64,000 nucleotides of DNA, from assembly GCA_029204225.1 (NCBI GenBank), contig CM055099.1, forward strand, positions 43,020,597-43,084,596, read 5' to 3'. Positions 1 to 9,719 of this stretch are shown piece after piece (position 1 is the first letter of the stretch; the number at the start of each line of letters is the position of its first letter). A program made the translations under genes and the position numbers. The notes under the pieces are model-generated. The model searched no databases. It saw only the letters and a program-made list of their open reading frames with translations, and had not been told where the DNA came from. This DNA is from Diphasiastrum complanatum. Taxonomy: Eukaryota > Streptophyta > Lycopodiopsida > Lycopodiales > Lycopodiaceae.

Positions 1-1339
1 ATGATACCAAGTTATAGGCTAAGATTCACTAGCTATGCTAGAAAGCAGGACTTAAGCTAGAAAGCAAAAAGAGAAAATGCTTAAGGAGGCTACAGAGGAG
101 TAATCATCATAAACTACATAAAGGAATACAATGCTACCCTATATATACCCTCTCCCTGAATCAAATAGAAGATTCAAAAAAGAGAGGGAATAAGATTTGG
201 AGGGAAAATAGTGCGCCTTCCCAATAGGAGAACCCCCACTCTAAATCAACGTGATCAAGTTCTAAAAATATGACCAAATAGGGCCCAAGGCCAGTATATG
301 AGTAAAAAGGGCCCTTAGGCCTGCTTATGCATAATAACGAATAAAAGAATGGACGCGACGAATGTAATGAGCCAAGTCCATAACTAGAACCAACCAAAAA
401 GATAAACTTTTTCAAACCCTAAATGTGCCCTAAAAGACACAAAAACCAACAAGTATCAAATTTGAAAAATCAGCACCGGAATGTGTCGAAACCACACATT
501 AGATAGATGTAGGAACTCGCCCTCCTAAAAGCCTTGTGTGCTGAAAATTTTAGTATGAAATTGCATTACAAACTCAAAAAACCAGCAAGCTAAGAATTAG
601 ATTAGCTTCCAACAAAGCTTTTTCCGAAAACCTTCTTTCTTGCCAAAAAGTGTGAACAATACACACACGGACAGGGCTGTTGCAAACATGCTACAAATGG
701 TAATATGTTGTCCAATTTTCAGCCTCAGAATGTGATCGGATCATCACAAAAAATTAGCGCCTTCTTCCACACCACAAGCAAAAAGAAGCGAATCTTCACT
801 TTGTAAAATCAGCAAGGGTGCTAATTTTTCAGCCAAATCAGAAGATAAAAATTGCTTATAGATGGGCTCCCTCTTGCAAAGGAGCAAATTTGAAAAATAG
901 GGCAACAACGGACCAACAAAAGTAGGATAAACCTACATGGATGTGGGCAACCTAATAGTAGCCCCGAAGAAGATAATTAATGGCGCCTTCTTGCAACCTA
1001 AAAATCCAACAAACAACCAACTGATTTTTGGACACCCAAAATTTTATTATTTCCTTTGATGTGTGGTGCCCTTCTGCAAAACAGAAAGACTCAAAATTAA
1101 ACCAATCTTCACTCCAAAAAATCAGCAAAGGTGCTAAATTTTTGTGATCCCTAAGTGAAGACGATCTCTTTTGGTAGAATGCCCTAAATCAAGCATAGAA
1201 GATCCATGGCTCTAATCAAAGTGTCAAGATCCTTCTAACATTCAATCTCTAGCCTCTACTATCCAAATAGGGACAATAGTCTTTTAGTTAGTTTGTTTTG
1301 ATGACAATATTGATCATCTAGTTGCCATCTTCTTTGATG
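1..1339. other. AT-rich non-coding stretch, no gene seen
   Basis: I see no credible coding region. A phrase beginning AATCAGCAA(A/G)GGTGCTAA recurs near 808 and 1118, each time after a related ATCTTCACT phrase, which suggests two diverged copies of a unit of about 310 bp. The function is unknown. Confidence 0.4.
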
Positions 1340-1428
1340 GATTAGTTCATCTTGTATGCCTTATGGCATGGAAAAGATGTTAATAAATCTTTCTTTCTTT
1401 CTTTCCCCCCCCCCCCAAAAAAAAAAAA
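1340..1428 (+). repeat. possible retroposon 3' tail with poly-C and poly-A runs
   Basis: The stretch reads GTTAATAAATC followed by (CTTT)n, then 12 C (1405-1416) and 12 A (1417-1428). An AATAAA signal followed by a simple-repeat and poly-A tail is what the 3' end of a LINE or SINE looks like. No LINE coding sequence is recognisable upstream, so this is inference only. A plain microsatellite is the alternative. Confidence 0.3.
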
Positions 1429-1986
1429 GGAGAATAGAACAAGGTGATCTATATATCACGAGAAGGTTTGTCGTGAAGATAGCAATCAGATTGTTATTAC
1501 AACTCATCTTTTAGCAAATCATTACAACGTCTTACCACTATGGCAACAAAGTTAAAAGCACAGTTGATTTTTTTGTAATGCCCAAAACCTGATTCCAAAT
1601 TTCAACTAGGTTTTTGGAAGTTGTTGAGCCAAGACCATGGGAAATTGCTATTAGCAGTGCTCAAGAAAATCGGCAAAGTATAGGAATAAAACCGGCAAGT
1701 TTTCTCAAAATGTGATGTCATATTTTGACGATTTTTTATACAAGCATATACAGCTTTTAATAAGTAAAACTCTTTAAAAACTGAAAAGTTCTATAAAATG
1801 AAGATTTTTTGGGGATTCAAAAGAGGTTTTTGAGCACTCGCTAGTAGCAACCCATGCATCCCCAGCAAATTTTCGCATACCGCTAGCTAATTTTCTTGGG
1901 TTTCTCACCTCTCTAACTTCTAAGCATACCATATTATGACCTCTTTTCATGGTATTATCTCCTTGAGGATTCGAAATTTTCCCTCT

Positions 1987-2003
1987 CCCCCCCCCCCCCC
2001 CCC
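1987..2003. repeat. poly-C tract (17 C, then GGGG)
   Basis: This is an uninterrupted run of 17 C followed directly by GGGG. Similar runs occur at 1405-1416, 44193-44208 and 47223-47232. Such runs are unusual in AT-rich plant DNA and error-prone in assembly. Confidence 0.9.
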
Positions 2004-2029
2004 GGGGCATTGGGCCAGTGGCCTGGTCC

Positions 2030-2149
2030 AGCGAGAAGGTCTGAAGTCTGAAGTCTGAACTTGTATAAAACGCGCGTTGTTTTTTTGTTCATAACCAGAA
2101 GAAGCAAGCAAGCAAGCATCCAGCGACGACTTGAGGAGTAGCTTGCGAA
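2030..2149 (+). promoter_or_regulatory. possible host promoter and first exon
   Basis: A TATAAAA box lies at 2064-2070, just after a short tandem of GAAGTCT, in a locally GC-richer island. About 30-80 bp downstream comes a purine-rich leader with GCAAGCAAGCAAGC and then GAAG/GTAATT, which fits a 5' splice donor near 2149/2150. A possible acceptor (TTTGATCTCAG) lies near 2873, before the short ORF at 2926. This is inferred from composition and signals only; no protein homology supports it. Confidence 0.25.
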
Positions 2150-2925
2150 GGTAATTCAACAGGCAGCCCAGTCTATTAACAGCAGAAGCAAACAAGGCGG
2201 GTTTGCTGTACCTTTGTTTTGGTCTTTCGTGGCTCTCTTGCGGATTAATTTCGATTTATTCTGTCGCGTGTAATGACATTTCTCTTTGCGTAACTAAAGC
2301 TAACCTCTCAGTTGGCAGTGCGATTAGTATTTTTGTGTTCATTGAGGTGCTGTTTTGCTGGTCATCTTCTTTACTAAGGTTGTAACTGTTGGGTGATTTC
2401 TTTAGAGGTCATTTTTAACCTTTGTATCTTCATGCCATTCCTAATGAAACTAGAATCATTGTGTTCTTCAATAACATAAGTTTTAGTTTTGCTTGAGTTT
2501 TTTTTTCTCAGACGGTCGTTTTCTGGCCTATGTCATTTTTGTGAATGACCTGGAACAAATTTCTTATAGTACCATTAAATGTTAGAAGACCAGTTATTGT
2601 ATTATCTGGTACAGGATTTCAACGATTCGTGGTGTTTTTCACATTACCTGTAAATGTTAGAACAGTTACTATTATTTCTGATACACGGTTTCTATGGTTC
2701 GTGGTTTTTTGTGTCCCTCAGTTAGCGTGTAAGGATGTCTGACCATCAGGAGTCTTCGGTAACCTCATGTTTCTACTTTACTCTCTGCTTTGACGCCTCC
2801 TTTCTGCGCGTTGCCTTAGTTTGTTATGCTTATCCTTTTGAGTTCTTTCTTTGATCTCAGAAGGATGCGAAGCCGTGGAGCGATATTCCAAATAGCGAGA
2901 TTACCAAGTCCTACGGCGGAACTTC

Positions 2926-3108
2926 ATGCATTCTCATGGTCTCAAAATGTACAACACTGAAGATGTAGAAGAAGGTCATAACATACTTAATGCTTTTAAA
3001 AAGGCAGAGTACTACGAGCAGCAACGAAGCTCTCCTTCCAAAGGTGGCCGGTCAACTTCAACTTCTAAAGGCACGCTACTTATATATAATTTATCAATTA
3101 TGGTCTAG
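2926..3108 (+). CDS. short unrecognised ORF, possible exon
   Basis: The ORF begins MHSHGLKMYNTEDVEEGH and continues with a charged, serine-rich tail. The first 40 codons look more protein-like than the surrounding sequence, because the codons are mixed and there is a regular acidic/amphipathic pattern. The same frame is open for a few codons upstream of the ATG but meets a TAG about 30 bases before it. The coding part may therefore start at an acceptor AG just downstream of that stop. A possible GT donor follows a lysine-rich stretch near 3041. I do not recognise the family. It may be an internal exon of the gene whose promoter is suggested near 2064, or noise. Confidence 0.25.
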   Translation: MHSHGLKMYNTEDVEEGHNILNAFKKAEYYEQQRSSPSKGGRSTSTSKGTLLIYNLSIMV

Positions 3109-3344
3109 TACAGAACTTTTGCGTCCAGCAAATCTCAAAATAAACGGCGAAGGATATATCATCTGCAATAGATTCTTTCTATCTTCCAGCCAGCTTCCTA
3201 AGTTTTTGCTCTACTACCAATTTGTCATCAGTTTTGGTACATAATTGATAGAGAGTCACTAGTTTAACAGGTTTTGCGTTTTGTTCTTAGATTTAGCAAT
3301 GGTTTCTATCAATATAATCATTTGTGGACGATTGCTTGCAGGGA

Positions 3345-3890
3345 AATCGAAAGCTTCGAAAAAATGAGAGTGATCAACACGCAGTTCGATTGAGTTTAGT
3401 ATATTTTTTACATGTTTGCCGAGTAGGAGGCTGGGAAGATTCTGGTCCAGGAATAGCTATTAGTCGAATACATAGACTTGATTTTTGCAATTGAAGACAC
3501 TTTTATCGCTATCAAAAGCTGCTTAGAAATGAGCGCAATCATTAGGATTCAATACGCAGTTGGAATGAATTCTGCAATGTTTTCCACGAAGAGGATGCCG
3601 GGAAGATTCTTCTGATACCGGAACAACTAATAGAGTACAAATACTTGACGGTTTTATCTTTTTTAACATACTACATATCTAGTTAGTTTGCTTCCGAAAC
3701 TTCGAGAATATCTTTGTGATCGTTTCGTTTCAATGATCTCCCAATTTTCGTGTGCTTGATTTTGGCAAATGTAGATGGTTTTATCTTTGGTAACGGGGAT
3801 GAATAGATTTAGTTAGTGTGCTTCCGAAAACTTCGAATGTCTGCAAACTACATACATCTTTGAAAAAGTTTCATTTCAATGATTTTTCAA
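3345..3890 (+). repeat. two sets of diverged tandem duplications
   Basis: Around 3360-3490 and 3525-3650 the same ordered phrases recur: GAAATGAG-like, ACGCAGTT, then GG(C/A)TG(G/C)(G/C)GGGAAGATTCT and a TACTTGA-like end. They form two diverged copies roughly 165 bp apart. From about 3650 to 3890 a second pair follows, sharing GGTTTTATCTTT, TAGTTAGT(G/T)TGCTTCCGAAA, CTTCGA and TTTCATTTCAATGAT. A threefold duplication of similar length lies in the first intron of the TOL gene. Confidence 0.5.
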
Positions 3891-5720
3891 AAATTCGATC
3901 ATTCTTCTGTTGGCAGTTGCACACGTATTATATATGTAAGCAATCATCACCATATTAAATTCTCTTGGATTAAATCTGATTGTTTACATCTTCATATAAC
4001 GTTTATGAGAGCTACATGCAGTCGCCAGCGTGCCGGGATATGGAGATCCTGCATCTGTAATTACCTTGCTCCTTTGAAATGCCCGCCATTTAGTATCACT
4101 ATCAGCTTTACTGGTGTGTATAATTGTAATGCCATATTCGTGAGGATGCAAATGAGAACAAGATATACCATCCATAGATCAAACCATACTTGTCCGTTCC
4201 GTTTCGGAACGTGACCCAGATTTTTTTATTTTGGGAACGTAGATGTAATTGTTCCTTTTTTATGCAAATTTTTGCAAAAATATACAATTTCAATGCTAAA
4301 ATATGTAGCAATTACATCTACTAGCAATCCTAAGATGGTAATCTTTAGCATATCACCTTAATTTTACAAAATCTTGGAAGATCATTCACTCAATCTTCGT
4401 TAAGTAAGTAACCTTGCCCAACCAGCTACCTTCCTAAGTACTTTGCTGTCAGTTCACTGTCTTGAGAAAACTGAAGTAAAAACCTACACCTCAATTTTGA
4501 CCAAAAAAAGGACAGTCAGCAGACTTTTATTGCGGTGTCATCTCAGCATTCATCCATTGTCATCTTGCAAATCAAAGTCGATCGTTTTTATGGATCTATT
4601 ACCATGTTCTTTGGTATTTAATTAAGAGGACTAGCTTGCTTACACTATAAGTGAGCTGAGCTGTTGCCAATCAAATTCAGTAAGAAAATTTTTAATTCAC
4701 CAACCTTGACCATTCAACAGTCGGTATGTTGAAATGGAAAAATAATCCATCTTGACTTTAGGCTTGCTACAAACATTGTACCACGCAAGTATGTAAAAAA
4801 CCCTTACTTGAAAGCTATAGAGAAACATGAAATGGATTTTATGAAAACCCTAAACCCCTAGAACTTATGGACCAAGTGGCAATGAGTGCTTGCATGTTGT
4901 TCAAGATGTCTATTTTTGCCTTTTCTTTTTCTATCTCCTCAGACTCTTTCACACTAAGCAAGTCAAACAACTTGGATCCACTACTTTTCAACTCAACAAC
5001 AACTATGACAATAGCATCAATAGAGGGGGCCTTCTTCTTTTGGATGATGTGGAGCTCTCCTTGGATTTTCAGACTTGGTAGGAGTGACATCAAGTATACT
5101 TGCTCTTCATTGCCCTCTCCACCCTCAACCTCATGAGCACTTGCATGGGCATAACAAACCATGTGGGGTCTGTCATGCACATACCCATCAACTATTGTGA
5201 ACCACTTGCATTTGCTTGACCATGCATTTGCTGAAATTTCATTTGAAGTTTTGTCCTCCTTGTAACTTGCATAGATTGATTTTCACTTTTTGTGACAAGC
5301 TTGTGCATTTTTGTCAGAATCAACACATGTTGAGCTCAACCTCATGAACAGTTTATGCCACAAATCCACCTCTTGTTTTGGTGCTTCATGAACTCTAATT
5401 GCATCTCACCTCAAAGATGTATTTGTTGACTATCTTCTAGTGTTCCATCCATTTATTTTCTTATATCTTGTTTGCATCAAGATCTGCTAATTCGCCCATG
5501 TCCTCTTTTTTTAATTTATTTCCCTTAGGAACTCATTTAGTTTCATTGAGGCCAAGGCCCATCGAGACTTCTGAAAAGGTATGCAATGTCCTTCTAATCA
5601 AAAGTTTCTGCAAAGTGTTTTTATGGGTGGAGGGCACAACATTTTGTGAGTCCATCCCACCAATTGTTGACTCCAGACATCGTTTTGGATCCACCCCTCA
5701 GCTTTCAGCTTGGGATTTAG
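3891..5720. other. no gene recognised
   Basis: Only short ORFs on both strands are present and none resembles a known family. One plant telomere-like phrase (AAAACCCTAAACCCCTA) lies at about 4843-4860; a single unit pair is a common interstitial motif and not a telomere. The right part of this stretch should contain the beginning of the element G LTR, but its start could not be located by eye. Confidence 0.4.
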
Positions 5721-5745
5721 ACTGATGTGGCAAACTTGATAGATC
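5721..5745 (+). repeat. left part of the element G LTR, interrupted by H
   Basis: The phrase GATGTGGCAAACTTGATAGATC matches the inside of the LTR of copia F on the other strand (GATGTGGCAAATTAGATAGATC, about 58562-58590), where the text continues directly with TTATCCA. Here that continuation is found only at 10574, beyond element H. The LTR must extend further left, but similarity to F fades and I cannot place its start. The last five bases (AGATC, 5741-5745) are the target-site duplication of H. Confidence 0.75.
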
Positions 5746-6141
5746 TGTGAAAGTACAGCAAAAAGGACCAAGAATGGATCCAAATCAGATCCACACGTGT
5801 GATTGGGTGTTAGATTAGATTGATCTACCAATCTACACAAGATTAGATAGCACTAGATCAAATCTACATCAACAAATCTAACAAGAACAATAAAATATGA
5901 TCAAAACTTGTACTTGCTAGTTTCACACGTGTGAAGACCTGTTAGAGTACGGAATACCAGCAAATAATGAAGTACACTAAGCTTAGAAACCATTAGAAGC
6001 ATAAAATCACAAGACAAATGGAGAGATTACTCAAGAAATGTACCAAAATCAAGATTTAGCTTTCTTGTCAATTATGGCCAAATGAGCCACCATATATACA
6101 CAAGAGCTTATGCTTACTCACCTGATTTGGCACGTGTGAGA
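5746..6141 (-). repeat. 3' LTR of element H, U3 part missing
   Basis: This is nearly identical (about 97% by eye) to 9720-10115, including the TATATATGGTGG region and the palindrome TTCACACGTGTGAA. Similarity stops abruptly at about 6141, where the 5' LTR continues for another 450 bp. The U3 half and the polypurine tract are therefore absent. The outer end is intact and flanked by the AGATC duplication, so the loss is internal: either a deletion after insertion or a faulty reverse-transcription jump. Confidence 0.85.
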
Positions 6142-6216
6142 ATTGGTCTTCTAATATGGATCCTTGCTGGTTCAAAGGTGTGAAGATCAGCCAATGAGCT
6201 TGATGTCGATCCGAAA

Positions 6217-7401
6217 TCACCATATCCATGATAGTGCCTCTTTGATGTTGACTTTTTTGATGAGCTTGAGAGCTTTGCACCATCCTGGCACCTCTTTCAT
6301 TGATTTGTTCCATCCTTGAAGCATATGGTTGATCCAAAAGCTCCTCCTCCTTGAAAATAGCTGCAACTCCATGATAAAATAAAGAGTCCTTCTTGACTCA
6401 TGAGGATCACAAAGATCCAACATCATGTTACCAAGATCTCGAGGATTAGGCTCATCAACATTGGCAAGACTAAGCATGCTATAATAACAAAGAGTTTGTA
6501 TCATATCTTCATGCTTGGTTACCATGCTAATCTCAGATCTAATGAGGCTAGATACTTCAATATGGAGATAATTTTCCTTAGAGGATGATTTACTTTCTCT
6601 CATAAAGAGTTTACAATTTGTCTCAATACTTGAAAAAAGACAATTTTTCACACTATGAGTGGACAACTCACTCATGCTCTTGCAAGACTCAAGAGCATAC
6701 ATTTGATGAAATAACCTTTTGCTTTCCAATTGATCTAAAATAAATTTCATATCATTAAGAACATCAATTATGTTCTCAAGACAGACACCATACTCAACTA
6801 GTATTGCTTTACTCCAACTTTGAAATGCAAAAGTCTCACTAAAGCAAATGGATTCACCAAATGACATAAGAGAAGCAACCATGAGATGTATACTACTTGA
6901 GATGTGCTCCTCTTTCCCTTGAAATGTGAGCCATATGAGCTCAACCATGTCTCTTGATATTCTTCTTGGAATCATAACTTGAGAAGGACTCTCCTCCTCA
7001 ATCCTTGGCACACTTGAACCTCGAGATGGCTCCTCAAGATCAACTTCTTGGTGCTCCTCCTTGATGGAAATCCAAGACCTCCATGTCTCAAAATGATCAC
7101 AACAAACATGATCATATAATGTGTACTTCATGTGATCATCAACATTACTTATGCTAGAAACATAAGTCCAAAAATCACCACAACTTGGCATGATTTTTCT
7201 AATATTGAAATCAAGAAGTATTTCCATCTCAATAAGGCTAACTACTTGCTTATGGATATAAGTGTCCACTTTGGATGCTTCACTTATTCTCATAAGAAGT
7301 TTACAACTTGCCTTTAAGATTGAAAATTTACAATTTACAATCTTCAACATTATGAATGAACACATCATTGATGATCTTATTGAAACCAACAAAAAATACA
7401 T
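6217..7401 (-). CDS. element H ORF3, unfamiliar protein (second module)
   Basis: The ORF encodes up to 394 residues of an unrecognised protein. Its first 60 residues (IVNCKFSILKASCKLLMR and on to HKQVVSLIEMEILL) complete the module started in the neighbouring frame at 7636-7328. A second, related module follows: KEEHISSSIHLMVASL, then ICFSETFAFQSWSKAILVEY, then HSVKNCLFSSIETNCKLFMR and HIEVSSLIRSEI. Between the modules is a Glu/Ser/Pro-rich linker (VDLEEPSRGSSVPRIEEESP). No gag, protease, integrase or reverse transcriptase motif is seen. The ATG at 7401 is only the first in frame. A frameshift near 7330-7400 probably separates one original gene into two ORFs. The function is unknown; I infer a structural or gag-replacing protein from its position after a zinc-knuckle-like ORF. 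Confidence 0.55.
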   Translation of the reverse strand: MYFLLVSIRSSMMCSFIMLKIVNCKFSILKASCKLLMRISEASKVDTYIHKQVVSLIEMEILLDFNIRKIMPSCGDFWTYVSSISNVDDHMKYTLYDHVCCDHFETWRSWISIKEEHQEVDLEEPSRGSSVPRIEEESPSQVMIPRRISRDMVELIWLTFQGKEEHISSSIHLMVASLMSFGESICFSETFAFQSWSKAILVEYGVCLENIIDVLNDMKFILDQLESKRLFHQMYALESCKSMSELSTHSVKNCLFSSIETNCKLFMRESKSSSKENYLHIEVSSLIRSEISMVTKHEDMIQTLCYYSMLSLANVDEPNPRDLGNMMLDLCDPHESRRTLYFIMELQLFSRRRSFWINHMLQGWNKSMKEVPGWCKALKLIKKVNIKEALSWIW

Positions 7402-7636
7402 TATGAAGACATTTCCATTTTCTTGAATTCATATTCAATGTAATTTTACAAGGAAAACATGCTTTGCTATCTATTAAGGCATCACACTCAACTAGTATTG
7501 CCTTAATCCACCTTTGAGATACAAAAATCTCTTCAAAGCAAAATAGTTCTTCATAAGATGTCATGAGAGCATAAATGGAACTATTTTCATTTTGTGATTG
7601 CTCCTCCTTAATCTTTCTTGGTTTCTTTTGGATCAT
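7328..7636 (-). CDS. element H ORF2, first module of the same protein
   Basis: The 102-residue ORF begins with a basic, Gln/Glu-rich stretch and continues EEQSQNENSSIYALMTSY, LFCFEEIFVSQRWIKAILVE, and ends with a NVEDCKL phrase. Each of these blocks has a counterpart in the second module inside 6217-7401 (SSIHLMVASL, ICFSETFAFQSWSKAILVEY, HSVKNC). The order is the same, so the protein arose by internal duplication. It overlaps ORF3 by 74 bp in another frame, and the natural reading appears to jump frames in the A/T run near 7335. No known family is recognised. Confidence 0.5.
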   Translation of the reverse strand: MIQKKPRKIKEEQSQNENSSIYALMTSYEELFCFEEIFVSQRWIKAILVECDALIDSKACFPCKITLNMNSRKWKCLHNVFFVGFNKIINDVFIHNVEDCKL

Positions 7637-7656
7637 AACAATAAATTTGAACTTTT

Positions 7657-8052
7657 CTAAAGTTCAAGCAAAATGCTTTCCAAGGACATGAAATAAATCC
7701 AAGTGACATTAATGAAAGTGACATTTAGCTTTGCATCTTGAACCAAAAAATTCACTTCCAAATGCAAAACTTCAAAAGGTTTGAAATGTGTGATGATGGA
7801 CTTTTGAAGACAAATTTTGTAAGTCCTTGTGAGGCTCCAAGCCTCATGCATCTTTCCACAAAGGAAACACCTTTCCTTGGATTTGTCTTGCTTGCCTTTG
7901 CACTTTGAACTTGAAGCTCCATCCTGCACCTCGGCCCCCTTGCTTTGGTTCTGCTTGGATGGATTGGTCTTCATTTTGTAGCATCTTGAGACAAAACGAT
8001 CTCTCTTGCCACAAAGGTTAGTCAATTGGAAACTAATCTTTGCTTTGATCAC
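7657..8052 (-). CDS. element H ORF1, zinc-knuckle-like protein
   Basis: The 131-residue ORF has two Cys-rich spots. LCGKRDRFVSRCYKM near residue 13 resembles CCHC spacing with the first Cys lost. CFLCGKMHEAW near residue 62 recalls the C-x2-C-x3-H pattern of retrotransposon gag knuckles, and a Lys/Ser/Gln-rich linker lies between them. The final Cys of the second knuckle is not where expected, so the protein may be decayed. It lies upstream (minus strand) of the two module ORFs and downstream of the leader, where gag normally sits. RNA binding is inferred from these motifs only. Confidence 0.45.
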   Translation of the reverse strand: MIKAKISFQLTNLCGKRDRFVSRCYKMKTNPSKQNQSKGAEVQDGASSSKCKGKQDKSKERCFLCGKMHEAWSLTRTYKICLQKSIITHFKPFEVLHLEVNFLVQDAKLNVTFINVTWIYFMSLESILLEL

Positions 8053-8059
8053 TAAGACA

Positions 8060-9480
8060 AAAGCACTCTATCAAATCACAAAAATCAGATTCAAACACCC
8101 CTATTGGACTCAACAGATGACTCTTCCTCTTGAGAATTGGAATGGATTTGAAAAGATTTGATACCTAGATTTTCCTTTTCTCTTGACTAGTTCACTCAAC
8201 TTTTGAGATTCTTGAACAAAGTATGGGTTTTGTTTCAAATACTTGAAAAACAAACTTAGTCACTTATTTTGGACTCACTCTTGACCCAAATAATCTCATT
8301 CTTGAGATTTGGATTGAATTTGATTTGATTTGACAACAAATTAAACCACTAATTTCCACAAAAAAAAGGATCTACACTAGATCACAAAAACTTGACATGC
8401 ATACTTGATTCAAACACACAAAGATCAGATCCAATCACCCCTTTTAGAATCCCTCTTGACCCAAAGAATCTCACTCTTGAGATTTGGAATGGACATGAAA
8501 TGGTTTGATAACAATCTATGTCAATAATATTTCACCAAGCTTAAAAATTAGACATCTAGAGATTCACAAAGATCCTAAATGTATGAACACTCAAATATGG
8601 ACTCCTCCCTGTTCTAGACTCCCAATGGGATCACAACTTGACCCTCACACTCTCACAAAGAAAGTTGAATAGAACTTAGTTGAGTTTCATACATATAATA
8701 TCAAAATTTTGCTCAAAAAATTGAATTCATTCACCCCTATCGGACTCCACCAAGTACCAATGACTCTACCTCTTTAGAGTTGGACTGAAATTCAAATTTT
8801 CAGAAATGTGATACTTCTCTCTCACTAAGATATTTGCTTACAAAGAGCTAATGCCACTCAGCAAGATTTGATCACAGTGAAGAAGACAATTTTTCCACCA
8901 AAGTCAAGAATTGAGTTACTAGTTCTTGCTCTCTACAAAGGAAGGATCTCTTGAAAATTTTGGATCAACCACAACACATATGCCTCACTCACCTTTATGA
9001 CTTTAATTCAAGCCAAAAAAAACACACTCACACATTTGAGTAGGGGTGAACAATGTGACTTGGATCTCAAATTTTTCTCCTAGTACTTGCCAACAATTCT
9101 TATCACCTTGTATAGGTAGATTTTGCCTTTATGAGTGTTTGTGCTTTAGAAATTCACTAAAATTTCACTTGGAGGACTGATCCAAGAGTGTCTTCTAGCA
9201 TTTAGATGCTTCTAGACTCGGCCCTTCACTCTTGAACAAATCTAGAATGAAGGTATAATGGATTTCAATCACTCCCCTTGCAAATCACTCCTTAATCTTT
9301 GGTTTATAGCACTCTTTCTCTCTCAACTTCAATGTCCACTCAAAAAATCAGAGAATCAAATTCAATGAACTGTAAACAAGTCTTAATCCATCTATATGAT
9401 TGATCTAAACCAAGAACAAATCAATGGAATAGAGACAATGCAAGTGAAAGCTTGAAAAATGCACTAAATTGACTCAAAAT
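8060..9480 (-). repeat. element H leader with degenerate tandem units
   Basis: A unit of roughly 170 bp recurs with changes. The phrase CACCCCTATTGGACTC occurs near 8097, variants near 8270, 8440 and 8735, and CTCTTGACCCAAA(G/T)AATCTCA followed by TTGAGATTTGGA(A/T)TG in the middle copies. No ORF of note is present. Position between the primer site and the first ORF makes this the untranslated leader of H, possibly expanded by tandem duplication. Confidence 0.6.
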
Positions 9481-9707
9481 TGGGTGTATGAAGCTCAAAA
9501 TGCACCAAACTGAATTTTACTATCCAAAACAGGTCCTGTACGGCCTCACACGTGTGGAAAGTACACCTGTAGCCCACAGCAAGATTTGGTACAAATATGG
9601 TGGTTCTAGCTATCCATTCAACCTCGCTACCTCAATATTAGCTTGTTTCCAAAAACCTGCCAATTTGAGTATAGTTTAGATCAATTCCTTAAATGCACTT
9701 GTACTTC

Positions 9708-9719
9708 GCTCTGATACCA
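9708..9719 (-). promoter_or_regulatory. primer binding site of H (initiator Met tRNA)
   Basis: The plus strand reads GCTCTGATACCA. Its complement TGGTATCAGAGC is the standard site complementary to the 3' end of plant initiator methionine tRNA. It abuts the LTR end (TTTCACA) with no gap, which fixes the inner border of the 5' LTR and the minus-strand orientation of H. Confidence 0.93.

Noticed and set aside
4843-4860. Telomere repeat (AAACCCTA type)
   Set aside because: There are only about two imperfect units; isolated telo-boxes are common in plant DNA.
4839-5180. 113-codon minus-strand ORF with charged, helix-like tail
   Set aside because: No family motif, no upstream signals, and overlapping plus-strand ORFs are equally long. 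Not distinguishable from chance.
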